Below the pieces are notes generated by a model. That model worked only from the letters and a program-made list of their open reading frames with translations. It was not told the origin of the DNA and ran no database searches. 64,000 bases of DNA, from positions 193,533-257,532 of the forward strand of contig VFFE01007646.1 of assembly GCA_008921705.1 (NCBI GenBank), given 5' to 3'. Shown piece after piece: positions 23,001 to 37,354 of the stretch; the first letter of the stretch is position 1, and each line of letters opens with the position of its first letter. This DNA comes from Burhinus oedicnemus (taxonomy: Eukaryota; Chordata; Aves; Charadriiformes; Burhinidae). The position numbers and the translations under genes were made by a program.

Positions 23001-26000
23001 TGAAAGCAAGGCTTGGTGCATTCAGAGATGGTCTTGTGTGTTCTTCTGCAGAATGTGCTAAAAGGTTGCGGCACCCTGGTTTTCACAGGACCTAAGCTCT
23101 GCACCCCTCATTGTGTTCTTTCAGTTGATCATCTTTGCACTTGTGTCAAACCTCATAACAACAGAATTAAAAATAAACTAACATAAACCACACCATGTAA
23201 AGAGCAAGGTGTGGGACCTGCTTCCTGCGGACCACATAAGAACACATGATGGGGAATGGACAGGTGATCGCAATCGCAGTGCACAGCCAAAATCCTGCCT
23301 GGCCCTGTAGTCGGGAGGGTTTTTACATCTTGCTGAATTGTCTTCTCAGCCAGTTGCGCAGAATTCCCTTGATTTGTGGTTTCTGCTCTCCGTTACACTC
23401 GTGGCGATGGTGCAAGGGGAGAAGTGACCAAAAAGCTCACTCTACGAGGAGCCCCAGCATATCTCACCCCTGTACAGCTCCCACAGCATGAACACTACCA
23501 CTAAAGCCTTTGGTTTTTTTAAAGCCAGGGCTCGGGAAGCTCTGCGTAGGTGGCATGTAGCTGGACTCCGTTTGCAGGTTGTTGCTCAAGGTGCTGCAGG
23601 CACGTGGTGTTGCCCCGGGGCTCGTGATGGCCCATGCAAAGGGCAGCTCACTGGCAGCGATGGCCGCTCTGCTCTTGGGGCTTGTAGGAGGGCTGCCTGA
23701 TGCAACCGTCCTTGTGCCTCGTGCAGGTGGGTGCTGAAGGGGTCGGAGCTGCAGGACCACCCCATGGTGGGGTAGGGGGCTCAAAGGTGCAGGACTTGGT
23801 GGGGAGGGGGGTGGGCAGAAATGGTGGAGAAAAAGGAGGAGGATGGTGTTTCCCTGCCCACGTTGACTCTGATCTTTCTCTTGGCAGAAGACTTGTTTCT
23901 ACAGCCATCACAGATGACTTCTTCCTTCAGTTGAAGCCCTGCGTCAGACCCCGCGGTGCCTTTTGATGCAACGGTGAGCAGCTTGGCTCATAGCAGCGTG
24001 AAACCCAGCAGCCCCAGTGCTGCCACTGGTGCGGGGCAACCCGTGCTGGTTGTGGATTCCCCCCCTTAACACTTCTCCCCCTGTCCTGTCAGAAATGAGC
24101 CCCCTGCCCTGCTTCTACTTACATCCTGAATTTTAAAACATCCCCAAGTACTAATGACTTCAGAGCTGCTCCTGAAAAAAACCCTGAGAAGATTAAAACT
24201 GCAATAACAGCCATATACTCATCTGTAATAAACGCCAAGTGCCCTGTTAACCAAACACTTCATTTCTTAATTCAACTTAAACCCTGGTATGACAAATTTG
24301 CGTTTTTGAAGTGGACAAAAAGTATTTTCAACTGATGATGCATATTTTAATTTCATTTTTAAAGGGTTAGCTTAAGATACACTAATGACAAAGAAAAGAC
24401 GTGTGTGGGTGCTTGGGGCAGACACATTCTTCAATGTGAATTTATTACGGTTTTCACCTATTATGTTATCACCCATCATGTATTTTATTATTGTTAATAG
24501 TTAATTTGCATATTAATATTTATCATTGCTCTGGCCCTCTAAAGGATTCCGGGGCTCTGGAGATCAAAGGGAGCGCTGACGAACTCCTCAAGCTCCGGCG
24601 GCAACTTGAACGCGCTGGGCCAGCGGCAGCGGAGCGCCTTGCTGTGTGATCGTATCGCTCCACGTAGGCAGAGGTGAGCTTTGCGTCTGAATTTAAAACA
24701 CCACTGAAATTAAAATGGAAAGACAGTCCTGAGGACTGGTGGGTTTCCCCATGTCAGAATTTCCTGTAGTGTCTCTGGTGCTCTGGGTGTGGATGACCTC
24801 TTCTTTTATTAATTTTTGTTGTAGGCGGTAATTTGTGAATAATTTTCTAGGTAAAACAAAGGTTGAACTTTTGAAGCAAATGTACACGACATGACCTTTA
24901 TGTCTCTTACTCACTGTCAGGCTTCGCTGAGTGCTCTGCACCTTGACATTCAGTAAAGCAATAAAGAAATGAAATGTACTAATGTAACCTTTATAAAAAT
25001 AGTTAAAATGATAGTTTAATTTTTAATCTCCCACTATGGGAGCTCAATAAACTTTGGCAGTAAATTACATTCAGAAGGAACTCACTTCAAATAACATTAT
25101 GGTTATGGTAGTGAGCAAATTATGTCCTGAACTGCTGCTTTGAGGAAATAAAAAAAAAACCCAAACAAACAACGTTTAGGGTGAGGCTGTTGACCTTTCC
25201 AATTCTGGGGTAATAATTGAGCCACTATTCAATTTTTGGTAGTTGATCTGGAACCTTAGATCCTTTTTTCTTGCATATCCTGGCAATCAAGGGGATGTTG
25301 CAGCTGAACATCTCTCAGCAGCCAGAGCAGATGGCTCTTCTGTATTTGAGCCATAGCATTGTGTTTAATTTCATCTTTATAAAAGGCCTGCACCAAAAAA
25401 AGGACCAAAAGACTATTTGAGGGGAAGATGAAGAAAAGAAACGAAAGAATGGTTTAAGCAAGACTATAAAGTTGTTTGACAGCAAAAATAATTTCTTGGC
25501 CTTCATGTAAAATGGCATGGTTTGCTGGGTGATCATTACAGATCAGGCTGTGGAATCAGGCTGAGCTTGCGACTCTGGAGTACCTGTTGCAAACTGAAAA
25601 TGCGATAGGCTCATCTATACAAATGCACGCTGGAAATGAGTGCTGTGTGATGACTGAAATCTGTATATGAGATACAAGTTATTTAGAAATGTGCATACAA
25701 GACTACGTGTCGCATCTTACATGGAGGGCTCTATTTCACAAACACACGTTTCTCATAGTTGTTTTACCCGAAGTGCGTTCCTTCTGCAGTTCGTGGTGAT
25801 ACAGCACGACCTGGATGCAGTCTTGATCTCTGTTTTGTCTAACTGGACAAAACATACTGAGGAAGGTGAGGGACATGTGCCCAGCATTGGCTGGGTTGGT
25901 TGTTTTAATCCATGAGAGGTATCGACGTTCTAGTTGTTCTCTTGCAAAATTAAATCCTTCTCCCGTAGAGCCAGCCTTTAATTGCCTGTAGTACTTAGAT

Positions 26001-29000
26001 AGAGCTTGGACAGGGACCATAAAAGTACTTTGATAAATAGAGAAAACAACAACGCCTCAGCTCTGCTCACTCTCTCCTGCATCTGTGCCTGCTCAGCCTG
26101 ACTGCAGTATATCACGGTGGAAGGGGACACGTTGCCTGTCGCGGGGGAAGTGCCAGGGAAGCTAAATACAGTGAGAAAATACAGTAATGCCACCACCTCA
26201 GCTAGCCCAGGAGCTATTACTGGAGGACTGACTTTATTTCTTATAGCTGTCTGGAGGTTTCAATTTCTTTGAAGCTGAGGACAGCACAGCGAAGGTGTGG
26301 GAGGTAATGTTCAGTGAGGGGAAGAGAGACAGAGGAAAGCAGGGTTTGTACTAACAGGGAAAATGAGCTGAAGGGAAGGAAACAAGGCTTGCCTCTGGGC
26401 GGTAAAAAGGTGGATGCACGTTATATACTAGTGGGTGCTATTTTCTGGAGAAATGGTGATATCTACTAGCAGGTGATCTGGATTGCAGTACTAAAGGCTC
26501 ATTGGGTTGTTCCCCATGCTGCTCTAGGCTTAGGTAATTTCACATTTTCTCTATAAAGAAATAATCTTCTGAATGAGTTTTATTGTATAATTTTCAGTGA
26601 ATGTAATTTAAAAAGGCTTCAGTAAAACAATCCTTTACCCCTTGAAGGAAACTGAGAAGTAAGAGGTCAAAAATTAGTGATCTAGTTTCATGTTATTAGA
26701 TTTCCCCCAATCAAGGCAGCAGTGAATATACTGCATTAATAGAGCACCAACTGTGTAGAATAAAGAGATTTTTTTTTTTATGGTTGTACAATAAATACTT
26801 TGTCCCTACACACCTTTGCTAGTGGAAGTGAAGAATGACATTTAAACACATGTAAAGAAAGCACATAATCTTATCTCCATACAAGTTACTCTCACCTTAT
26901 GACTAATTAGGAACACAAGGACTTGCTTTAAGCATCAGTCCTTTCTTCTTGAAGACTAAGGCAGATGAGTGTGTTACAGACGCTGAATTGGAAGGGGTTT
27001 CATGCCTGTGATTATCATGTTACTGCTTTGACCTTAGTCAAATTGGGGGCATTTATACACTCTTACAAAAGAAAGATGTGACTTGTTGAAGGGGGCACAA
27101 CTGATAAGAAAGGAGTGGGCTAAAAATGTGATACTCCATGAAATTATTTGACCTCAAGTGCCTGGAAGTTAAGAGGAACATTTCCACTGGCTTGTAATCT
27201 GGACATGGCTCAGTCAAGGGAAAAGCACATGTTTTGTTGGTTTTTCTTTTCTTTTTTGGCAACTGTTCCGTTTTTCTGTTAAACGAAATATGCTATCTAG
27301 AATTCTCTCATTTCTTGTACTTTCATTTGCTTTTCCTTTTTTCACTCAGTAATTTCTCAGTTGTTTTTCAGTTAAAGTATATAAATGCTAGCGTAAAGAA
27401 GTTAGGTTTACATCTCTGAAACTTTTGTAAAAACTGAGGAAATTTTGGAAAAGTTATAAAAAACCAGTTATGATGCCCTAAAATCTGCCAGGATTATTCT
27501 ACTATCTATTAGAACTGATGGCTGAAAATATTGCAGGAAGAACAGTAAAGGAGGAGTTTCAACAACACAAAAAGGCAAGTATTTTATGAAATATTTGTGT
27601 AAAAACTAATTAAATGAAAATAAAATCAGAATTGCATTTTGCTTTAAAATTTGCACTACAATATCTTGGTGGGGCAAAACCCCCTCATATTTGATGAAGA
27701 GGGCTCTGAGGTAGGAAAAAATTTCAGGCAGATTTCCATCTGTTTTAGCTGTCAAACATGAGCAGGAAATTGAAGTCAAACACCTACATTTAGCAGCACA
27801 AGAATAATGTGCCTGCTATGGTCTGAGTGGTAAAGGGTTTCTTCACCGGGCACCAGTGTGGTCCCTGACTGTCCTGTTACCACCGCATTGCTCCTGCCCA
27901 GTGGGCTGGGGTCTCTCTAGAGGGTTGAGGTCTCTTGGGTGGGCAGGTTGCTGCAACCTGGTGCCCGAAAATGTTCATGAGCGCATTCCTCTGTAAGCAA
28001 AGCCCTAATGTGTTTTTTGGACAGCCCTGAGCGTGCTTATGAATAGTTCATAGTAAAAGCTTCCACAGAGAATACAAAAAGCAATTAAATCTTAATGGCC
28101 CCATGTTTACATTTTTTGAACTGCAGGTTGGAAAGCCTGAGCGCAAATTGTTCAGGCACAGCTAACATTTTTGCTATAAGGGGATTTGTGATAAGCACTG
28201 GGCAAAAAATGTATCTAACCGATCTAGTCTCTCATTTTTTCATACACATTTTCCTTGTACCACTGGAAGTGAGGGTTTTCAGTTATATTTTAGAGGACAG
28301 TTTCCTCAGAAGAAATGTTGGTACCTGCAGATATGAGGTCCCAGGGAGAGGGGAGCCTGATCTCACCCAGGCAGTGAGGTCAGGGTGAGGATGCTGTCCC
28401 CAAACATCATCAGGGTGCTTAGACACCATCCCCATGGAAACCACGATGAATACATACAAATAAAACAAGACACAAGTGTGAAGTACTTTATAATTGGTTT
28501 TTAGGAGCCAGTTGCACAGGGGCAGAACTCTTGCAGGGGGTTTCTGTACCCTGGCTGGGACTTGAGACCCACATTACGTAGACCTGCTAGCAGTCTTTCA
28601 TGGGTGTGTTATGCTAAGTCAAGCAGCAAGTTTCACCTCCAGATAAAACTTCCCCTTTGACACTAGGGAGGATGACATCTTTGGTGCCTTAAGCTTTTTC
28701 CTGCTCCCCACTGGCCATTGCCACCTCAACTTGGGTGTAACCCAAGAGACCCATCAAGTGAGGCAAAGGCAAAGGCTTTCCTTTCAACCTTGCAGACTTT
28801 GTGTCTAGGTGCCTGAGGCATTTTTATTTATCTTAAAATAGAGTAGCAAGCCACCACATGCAGTCTTCCTCATCTTGTCCTTCTGGCTCACCTTGACTCT
28901 GACATGGAGGGCTCAGCCAGGCTTGGGACACGGCTTCCCAACCAACGGGGCTGCCAAGCATGCAAGCCAAGGGAAAACAGTTCTCTGCAGGCACTTGCGT

Positions 29001-30769
29001 GAGAATGCTGGCTGTCAGAGGGTCCCCATCTGGTATGGATTGAAAGCAGTGACCTAGAGTTATGTGGATCCTCTGCATCACCCAGACCTCATCTGCTTAG
29101 CTTCTAACCTTTGGAAAACCCACATCTGCCTTGGGGAATGGCCTTAAATGCACAGAGCTGCGACAGTGACATGAGGAGTAAGAGCCTCTCTTGGCATGTA
29201 AATATTGTTGTCTTGGCCAGCTCAATTTCATTTGCTCTGCTCTCTCACTGTATTTGATTTAGTCTGCAATCAATAGTGAGATGAAAAGGACGTGGGTTAA
29301 TCCACCCACAGACTTTCACTGTGCTGCTTGGAGATGCCAAATCTGCAGGGTTCTGCTAAATTGTGCTACACGCTGTGTGGCGCTGGAAGAGTCTAACCAG
29401 AAGGTGAATGCTGGGTAGTCCTTGCCTAAAGATTGCTGCTCTCCAAAAAACACACGCTTCCTGTTGTCTGCTGAGAGAAGTTTCACCCACTCTCGCTCTC
29501 ACTACAAGCGGGAGAGCTCTGCTATTGATTTCAATCAGAGCAGGATTAGAACTACTTACCATCTTACTATCAGCGTAGCTTATGATCTGATGGTACAGCC
29601 TGGCATTGCGTTCAACACAAGTTTTCTTTCCTGGGCTGAAGCAAAGTAACTCTATTGCAGTCTTTCATCAGTGGGAAAAGATACAGCTTAATGAGGGCAT
29701 TTTTCAGCATCTGTCAGGAAAAAAATAGAAATTTAATACGCACAGGTATTTTGAAATACATAAGCACACATCCTTCAGTTCTGGGTTTTTTTGGGACAGA
29801 AATGTAATTTTTCTTGTGGCTGAAGTCTGTGATGTAGGCCAGAAAAGCAATCTGTGCCCAAAATACTATGGCAAAACTTCCAAAGAACAATTAGTATAAC
29901 AAAAAAAAAGGGTTTTTTTCCTTATTGAGGTCATGTCTGTTTTGCTGACAGCCTGGCATGTGATACGAGCGTGCAGTGAAGTCCACTACCAGTGTGCTCT
30001 CCACACAAAACACTCAGAGTAGGAGTGTGAGTGTGTATTTCTCTGTACTAAGACCAATGTGACGTCACCACAATAGATTTTGAACGATTTATGAAGTGAA
30101 AAATCTCTCCTTAGTGCAAAGAAAGAACACATGCCAGACTGTACTGAACTATTTGCTCTTACATTTAGTTTCAACCTGATTAATAAACCACCTAAACCCT
30201 AAAAATTTAAAAGAAAATATCTATCCCTTTGTGCTGTTATAGGTAGACTTATTGGAATCTCAAGATATTAGAAACTCAAGCTGGAAATGGGAATATGCAC
30301 ACAGTGCATTTTTATTTTGCCATGAGCAATGTTTGGTTTCGGGTGAAGCAGTTTGTGCATCACCACAAACTGATAGTACAGGATGATGAGATGAGTGCAG
30401 TCATAAAAGAAACCCGGATTATACAATAACCTGGTCCCTTTGGGATCAAATGGTACATACTGAATTCTGTACTTATGAAACTTGAGCGCAGTATAGTTTC
30501 CCTCACCCTACAGTTGTGTGCTGGGAAGAAGAGACTTCGTTACAGACCAGAGGTTCGTAACAGGAAAGCAATTGAGTATGCGCCTCCAGGGCAGCAGAGA
30601 CCCCCCCACACTCCTTGCATGCATCGCCAGCACCACGAGAAGGGGCTGGACACTGCTGAAATAGATACCAGGTAAAATAAAAATACACAGAGAAGGACCA
30701 GAGAATGCACTTTAGCCTGTGATTTTTCAGAGTTCAGTGAAGCCTATTAGAAAAAAAAACAAAACAAAA
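20001..30769. other. Intergenic, AT-rich, no gene seen
   Basis: Only short frames. Two features stand out: a GC- and CpG-rich block of about 130 bp at 24545-24675 inside AT-rich flanks, and a very AT-rich run with ATTTGCAT-like words at 24470-24530. Confidence 0.6.
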
Positions 30770-31184
30770 TATTTGAGAAGTGACTTGTCTCTAGAGAATA
30801 AACACTTACACAAAGATAAAATAATGGCTACCAAAGGGCTTTTTAACTTAACTCTGAAAAGTATAATGAGATCCAGTGGATGGAATCTGGAGCCAGACAA
30901 ATTCAAATTGGAAACATGACCTACATTTTTAATAGCGAGTGTGATTAGCCATTGGAACAAAGTACCCACAAAGTAGTGGATTCTCTCCTCCTGATGGCTT
31001 CGAATCAGGACTAGATGCCTTTCTGGGAGATAAGCTTTAGTCAAAAATAGTTATGCTTTAGTCAAACACATGTTACAGGGCTCAATATAGAGGTAATTGG
31101 GGAAATGTAATGGCCTGTGATATCCAGGAGGTCAGGCCAGATGGTATAATGATCCCTTCTGGCCTCAAACTCAATGAATCTCAG
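30770..31184 (+). mobile_element. Ancient CR1 LINE fragment (amniote type), 3' end
   Basis: The stretch AATGAGATCCAGTGGATGG, then GACAAATTCAAATTGGAAAC, then CCATTGGAACAA and finally GATCCCTTCTGGCCTCAAAC follows the 3' end of old amniote CR1 elements, which are found in reptiles and birds alike. It is diverged and inert. Confidence 0.85.
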
Positions 31185-33379
31185 AATGAATATAAATGCT
31201 ATCATCTGGATGTGCATTTGAAATAATTGCAGGCAGAGATTAGACACGCAATTGCATATGGTTCAGAATTTATAAACTTTCCTCCCCTCCAGAACAAAGG
31301 CCCTTATTTATGCCTAATTACATGGTGCTGTTGTAATTCAGATAAATATCCGTTAGGAACTCGGATGGGATGTCAGCAAATCAATTTTAACTACTGTGCG
31401 TGTGTTGTGTGGAAATCTAGTTTCTAAAGCTTCTATTCAACTCCAGACTTGCTCACACAGGAATTTCTCCAGGAAGAGCTCCAGCCTGGACATTTACTCC
31501 ACCCTGAGAGTGTCATTATAGGATTTAGCCCTGTTGACTTTGAAGTCGATTCAGTTAAATCATAAAGACATGGAGGTCCTGGTCCCCAAAGCAGCCGGGC
31601 CTAATGCTTATGACTACCCGTGCATTGCCGAATTTTACGGGAAGGGGTTGTTGAAAGAGTAATAGCAGAAAATAAAAAGGTGCAAGCTTCTCTGAGTAGT
31701 TTTGCTTATGCTGACATTATCGCAAATGGCATCTCCGCTTGGTAGTGCACAAGCACCTGCAAAATAGCCAGCTGTTGCAATGCTTCTGGAGAAAGAAGTA
31801 CGAAATATTAACCGGTAAAAGAAACCGCATTAAAGCACAGATAACTTTTAATATGAATTTCACCATATTATGTAGCTTTCAATTTTAGTGTTATCACACT
31901 CACAAAGCATTCAAAACAACTGCACAGGTAAGCAGTGAGACCACACAGAGGAAATAATATTGTTAAAGTTCAGTGAAATGTCGTCATTTATGGTATGTGT
32001 GTATTTACCTGTGCTCAGAAGACAGATGTTGATGAGTATAGTTTCATTCATAAAGGTCCACAACCTTTCGTATTCTCAATTCTCTCCCAGAATCAACTCC
32101 AATCGATGGCACCAAACACCCAATTTCCACGTGATGAGAAAGTTTATTTTTTCAAGCTCTGAGCACTGTACAGAAATCCTCACAGTAGGTAATGTGCCAC
32201 TTGAGGACTTAATATTCTGAGGTAAGGAGATTCTCCCTGGGCCATATGTTTAATTTGAAGGGGGCAAAACCCTGGTTCTGTAACCACCCTTATAACTACC
32301 CAAACATTTGAGCAGTTCCGTGACAGCCCAGTCTTACAGGTTGGCCTTTCTCAAAGCGAATGAGATGTGAACGATGTACGTCTCCTGGAGTATAAAGCTG
32401 GCATCTGCACCTGCATCCAAACTTTATTGATTATAACCATCTTCCAGTTTTTTGCCTTTTTTTACCCAAGCAACATACATAGAATATCATGACTACCACG
32501 AAGGCTGTAGAAATATATGCTAGTCTCTGAATGTTAAGCCAAAATGTCTTTGGATTCTTCTCTGCATTGATGCTCAGAACCTTACAGCTAATTACACATT
32601 TGCTAATTGTAGCCTGCCTTTTCCAACCTCTTTCATTTCAGCTCAAAAAGGAAACATGATAATGGTGACTCTGCAGGTACTCTGTAGAATAAGCAATGTT
32701 TTACTGAATCTCAGCATTACTTTCTTGTGTGAATAGCAAGTCTCTGTCTGCAGATGCTATTCTATACAGTTGTTCTGAATATTTTGTTAGATTACACTAA
32801 AAATGAAAGTGACATGAAATAATGAAAATCATATTTCAAGTTAGCTGTGTTTTAATGTGGCATTTTGCCAGTTAAATGTTTTTCAAAAACATTGCAACAG
32901 CTGCTGATTTTGAAGCTGCTTTTTCAGAACTTCTATGGGGATGGCATTTATGATAATACCGCTGTATCAGCAAAACTACCAGTACAGGTATTTTACTTTT
33001 TATCTTGCTTTATAGCCCTTTATACAAGGCCTTCCTATAACAGTTCTGCAGTAGCATTAATTTCAGAAAGGTCCTGAAGGTCATTCTTATTTTCAGTCAA
33101 ATAACAATATCTGAGAATTTTAATGATGCTCTTGCATTAGTGTTATAATATTCAGAATTGTTATAAAATTCAACAACGTATGAAAATGTCATCGCTAGGG
33201 ATGAATGAAGCAGCTCATCTGAAAATGAAAATCAGTTCAAATCATTGCAGGTGTTCAAAAAACTTAAGGTAATTTCATTTTGTCTCCCCTACCTCCGCTT
33301 CTCAGGTACTTCTACAAGTTCCGGTGCCTGAAATATCATCATAATTGATTTTTCTAGACAAAGGAAGTGCTTAGAGCTA
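31185..33379. other. Intergenic, between two CR1 fossils
   Basis: AT-rich and without recognisable exons. The first 220 bases (31200-31420) have low-GC, homeodomain-word-rich sequence that could be conserved non-coding DNA. Confidence 0.55.
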
Positions 33380-34375
33380 ATTATCTAAACTTAAGTACAG
33401 CATTTGGTACAGTGCCATGTGGGAAATTATTAGCTAAAATGGGAGATTAGTACAGAAATCGAAAAGTGAATAAGAAAGTGAGCAGTAGGAGGAGAAGATC
33501 AGTACTGAGGGAAGGCAGTAGAGGTTCCGAAGCATCAGTCTTGGGCCTGATATTATTTAACATTTTTTATTAATGATGATCGCATAAAAAATAAGCATGT
33601 GCTAATGGAATTTACCAGTGGCATAAGGGAGGGAGGTACTGTCACTGCAGAGACGAATAAAACTCTCATTTAGGAAGAACTGAGTGACCTTGAGGACCAG
33701 GATAGGATAAATTGGATGAAATTTAGAAGGATTTGAGCTCAAGTTCATGCATTTGGGTCTTGTTAACCAGGTTTCTACTATACCTGCATGTTCATAGGTA
33801 AGAAAAGAATAAGGAGGGGACAGACACAGAACATACAAAGCAAGATATTTTCACCAGGGTAATGAAACGCCGGTAAAGGTTTATGAGGCACTTGTTAGCA
33901 ATCAGCCAGGATAGTGCACGCTATTCACAAATGTTTCACTTCACTTGCAGGAAGCTACTGAAAAAGATGATTAGAGTGACCATGGAAGGGAGAGCCTTAA
34001 GTGTGAGAGGAGTTTGGCAAAATGAAGGCTGAGGGAGGCCGCTATAAATACCGCATGGGCATAAGCTCCAGGAAGAGAAAACATCTATTTAAACTAAAGG
34101 ACAACATTGGCACAAGAACAAGTGAGTATAAATTGGTCATGAATAAATTTAGGATGGAAATTGGAAGCAGGTTTCCAAACAACAGAATAGCGATGTTCTA
34201 CAATTGCTTTCCAATGAGAACAGTGGAAACAACAACAACAAAAAACCCCAAGCTACTTTTAAGACAGAGTAGAATGAGTTTCTGAAAGGGATTATATGAT
34301 GTGTTTGGCTAAGATAGCAGGGAAGTAGACTTGATGACCCAAGAGGTCTATGCAGGCCTATCTTTCTAAGCTTGT
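33380..34375 (+). mobile_element. Ancient CR1 LINE fragment with decayed reverse-transcriptase ORF
   Basis: Around 33400-33570 the text still reads like CR1 ORF2: first ATTTGGTACAGTGCCATGTG, then a run that translates roughly as S-V-L-G-L-I-L-F-N-I in a broken frame. At 34020-34165 the 3' tail words GGCACAAGAACAAGTGAGTA and ATGAATAAATTTAGGATGG appear, with an end near CCTATCTTTCTAAGC. Stops and frameshifts are numerous. It is a neutral fossil. Confidence 0.8.
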
Positions 34376-36420
34376 TTTTCATGACCAAATATTTCAAAGC
34401 ACTTTTAAGTGCTTCCTTTCCTTCATGTATTTTCTAGATAAATTTTTTATAGTATACTGCAGGGACTGCTAGCTGGACTGATTTAGGGAAGGCACAAAAC
34501 TGTGGTGTCCAGGATATGCAGAATACTCTCCAAACAAAACAAGAGAAGCGTCCAGCATCCTACAGGGTAAGGCTTGGGGTGCTTAAAGTGGAAGGCAATG
34601 GGGACTAAGTCCCAACAGGAGCAGCACCCCTTCGAGGCTTGGTTCTCTTGTTTCTCCTACTCTCCTGAGCCTGCTGCTCTCTTTTGTAGTTGGCCTTCTC
34701 AGACCCACGGTGCATATGCAGCAGTACCAAATAGGATGCCAAACAACACTTTAGATGCGTAAGATTAAATGGATAAAAATTAGAGGAGTCGACGTGAGTC
34801 TGACTGGGTGCCAACAGTGCAAAGCTGCAGTGAAGATGGCTGGTTTGGGAGAAGGGAGGATTTCTCCAGCCTTGGTGGTGTGGTGCAGAGCTGTGCTAGC
34901 AGTGTCATGGTTTCTCTCTTCTCAGCCCAGGAAGCACCTATGTCCTTTGGTTTGGTTTATCCTGCTTGGTGCCTCAATGCTTGCTTAGTGTCCCTTGTTC
35001 CAAAATCCATCATTTCCATTACTTCTTAAAAGCTGCGTATTCCCTAGTCAACATGGCCATAAAGGGATTTGTATGGAAGCCCAGGCTTCGGGGTTCAGTA
35101 GCTGGAGTTTTATGAGTTCCGTACCCACAAAACCAAAATTGGGTGTTTACAGCTCTTTTCCAGTAATAGATAGTGCTTCATCAAAGTGCTGGGAGTATGC
35201 AGGCTGGTCTTGTAATGGCGACTCCCTTATTAAGAGAGTATCTCATAATCAAAAGTTTTGCGATTTTTCTACTTATGCTTTAGTTGAAATCTGATGAGTG
35301 GGGCAATGAGATCTGCAGAACTGGATGATTCTGGTTGTTTTTCCTCTCCAGCTCACTACACACATCCTTTATCTGAAATCAGCTGCTAATATTGAGAATA
35401 GGTTAAGAAATAGGAAAGTTAGATGAAATCCCCAAGAGTACAGGTAGTTTGGAAAAGGAGAAGAAATAGGCTCAGCTTTATGAGGGAACAGTGCTTTGCT
35501 TCACCTTGTCACCATCCACATTAATCACATTTGCAGTAGGCAGCAGCTCTACTTTTTTGTGCAAATACTTTAACAACTGGTTTAAAAAACCGAGCAGGAT
35601 AGCTGAGTCCCCAGGTTCGCATAAACGGGGTAATGAACACCTGCGTAACAAGATAGAAAAGCCATAAACGCGGCGGTGGAAGTTTTCAGTCCCTCTTCAG
35701 CTGAGGTTTTCTGCAGCTTTCTCAGCCCCGCAGGTGCCAGGCGGGGAGGCAGCCGCTCGCTGGGCCCTCCCTGCGGGGCAAGAGGCTGGTGGTGCCTCCG
35801 AAAGCTGCGGCTTTGCCTTCAGTGGCTTTGGAGCAGTGCCCCACGGGCAAGCTACCCTGTGACTCACTGGTCAGAAATGCCCATCCCTCCAAAGGAAGAG
35901 CTAAAGCTAGTTTGAAAAAAATATTTTCAAGGAGAAACTATATTACGGGTCAGAATTGAAAGACATGCACTGTAAAATGATGACGAGGAAACATTTTAAT
36001 TGATTGAAACTTAAAAAGAGCAGCCCTTATTTTTGGTGTTTTTTAATTTAATTTTTCTTCCTGAAACGTGTGTATCTAGAGAGCTATTTTTTCACCCATC
36101 CTTAACTTCAACCAGGACACAGCATTCTGTGAACACCTGGGTGAGATGATTTCATTCTGCCCTGTCCTGCTAGCAAACTCAATTTAAAACGAATCAATCA
36201 TAAGCACGACCTGTAGTTACCGCTGTATTTTAGTGAGTTATTGCTCCGACACCCAGGTGTGAGAACATGGCTCACCAGGGGAGCACAGCGGTTTCACGCC
36301 GGGGATGAATTCAGCCCTGAGCTCGCTGCAGCCCAAAGGAGCCAGCCCAGTGGCCATGGTTGCAGGGGCAGTGCCACCTTGTCCCTGCCGCCTTGTCACT
36401 GCTGTGTGGTGCCGCTCGGC
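34376..36420. other. Intergenic, upstream of SH2D1A
   Basis: No gene recognised. A GC-rich patch at 35690-35850 interrupts AT-rich sequence. Confidence 0.55.
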
Positions 36421-37354
36421 GCCAGGAAACATGCTCGGGTTTTACATGGGTGGAAATACCTGTGAGGGTATAAAAGCACGTTTTTCAGCTTGTTTGCAAA
36501 CAGACCCATTTGCAGGCACGTGCGTATGGGAGCTTTCAAGTGGCAAATGTAGTGAGGAAATGTCTGTGGCCACAGCAGGTGAGAGAAATGGCTTTTTCAG
36601 ACATGGGTCTGGATTTTGGCCGTCCGCTCGTGCACCGCACCAAGGTGGCAGCGGCACTGAAAGTGTCAGGAAGGATGTGAGGGGCCTCCTCGCCTGTGCT
36701 GAGGCTATTGCCTGCCTCCAAGCAGAAGTAATGAGCACCCCTGACATCAACAGTGATTAAGCACCACCAAAGCCTATGAAAATAACCACTTATGAGGTAA
36801 TTCAGCTGGGGACCAGGGTCTGTGGGTGCTGGACCAGCCGCCACGGAGCAGGGTCTGTGCTCATTGCTCGTGGCCTGAGGTGAGTGGCCTGGCGGGGCGG
36901 GGACAGCGAGGCCAGCTTGCTTCCTCTACTTTCTCACTCCTGGGGATTTTAACAGTAAGAGGTTAAAAAATAATCCCTGCTTTGCAGAGGGCCTTTGGGG
37001 TCCTGCTTCACACTTCTTTGTCCCCGTCTTGTGTTAACGCCAGAGGAGACAAGCACCTGGCAGCAGCTGCTGACAGTGGTGCCACGGTCCTGGCCTCCTT
37101 GTCCCGACCCAGGGCGGCCCTTGGCCTCGTGGCCGTTGTGCACTTCAGCATGTCACGTCCCTGCTGAGCGCGAAGCCGCACGGGCGAGGGTAGGCTGTGA
37201 AATGACACCTCTGTGCATGAGCTGCGATGCCGTGAGGATGCTACAGCCTGTGAAAAAGGAACACAAAAAGGGGCAAAGGAAAAAACCCACAAAAGAGCTG
37301 TGCTCGTTCCTCACTCTTCCCTCAGCGCTGTCTCGCCCTGTGCGGAGGCTTCAG

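Noticed and set aside
36469..36476. TATAAAAG as the SH2D1A core promoter
   Set aside because: About 1 kb before the start codon; the element alone does not define a transcription start.
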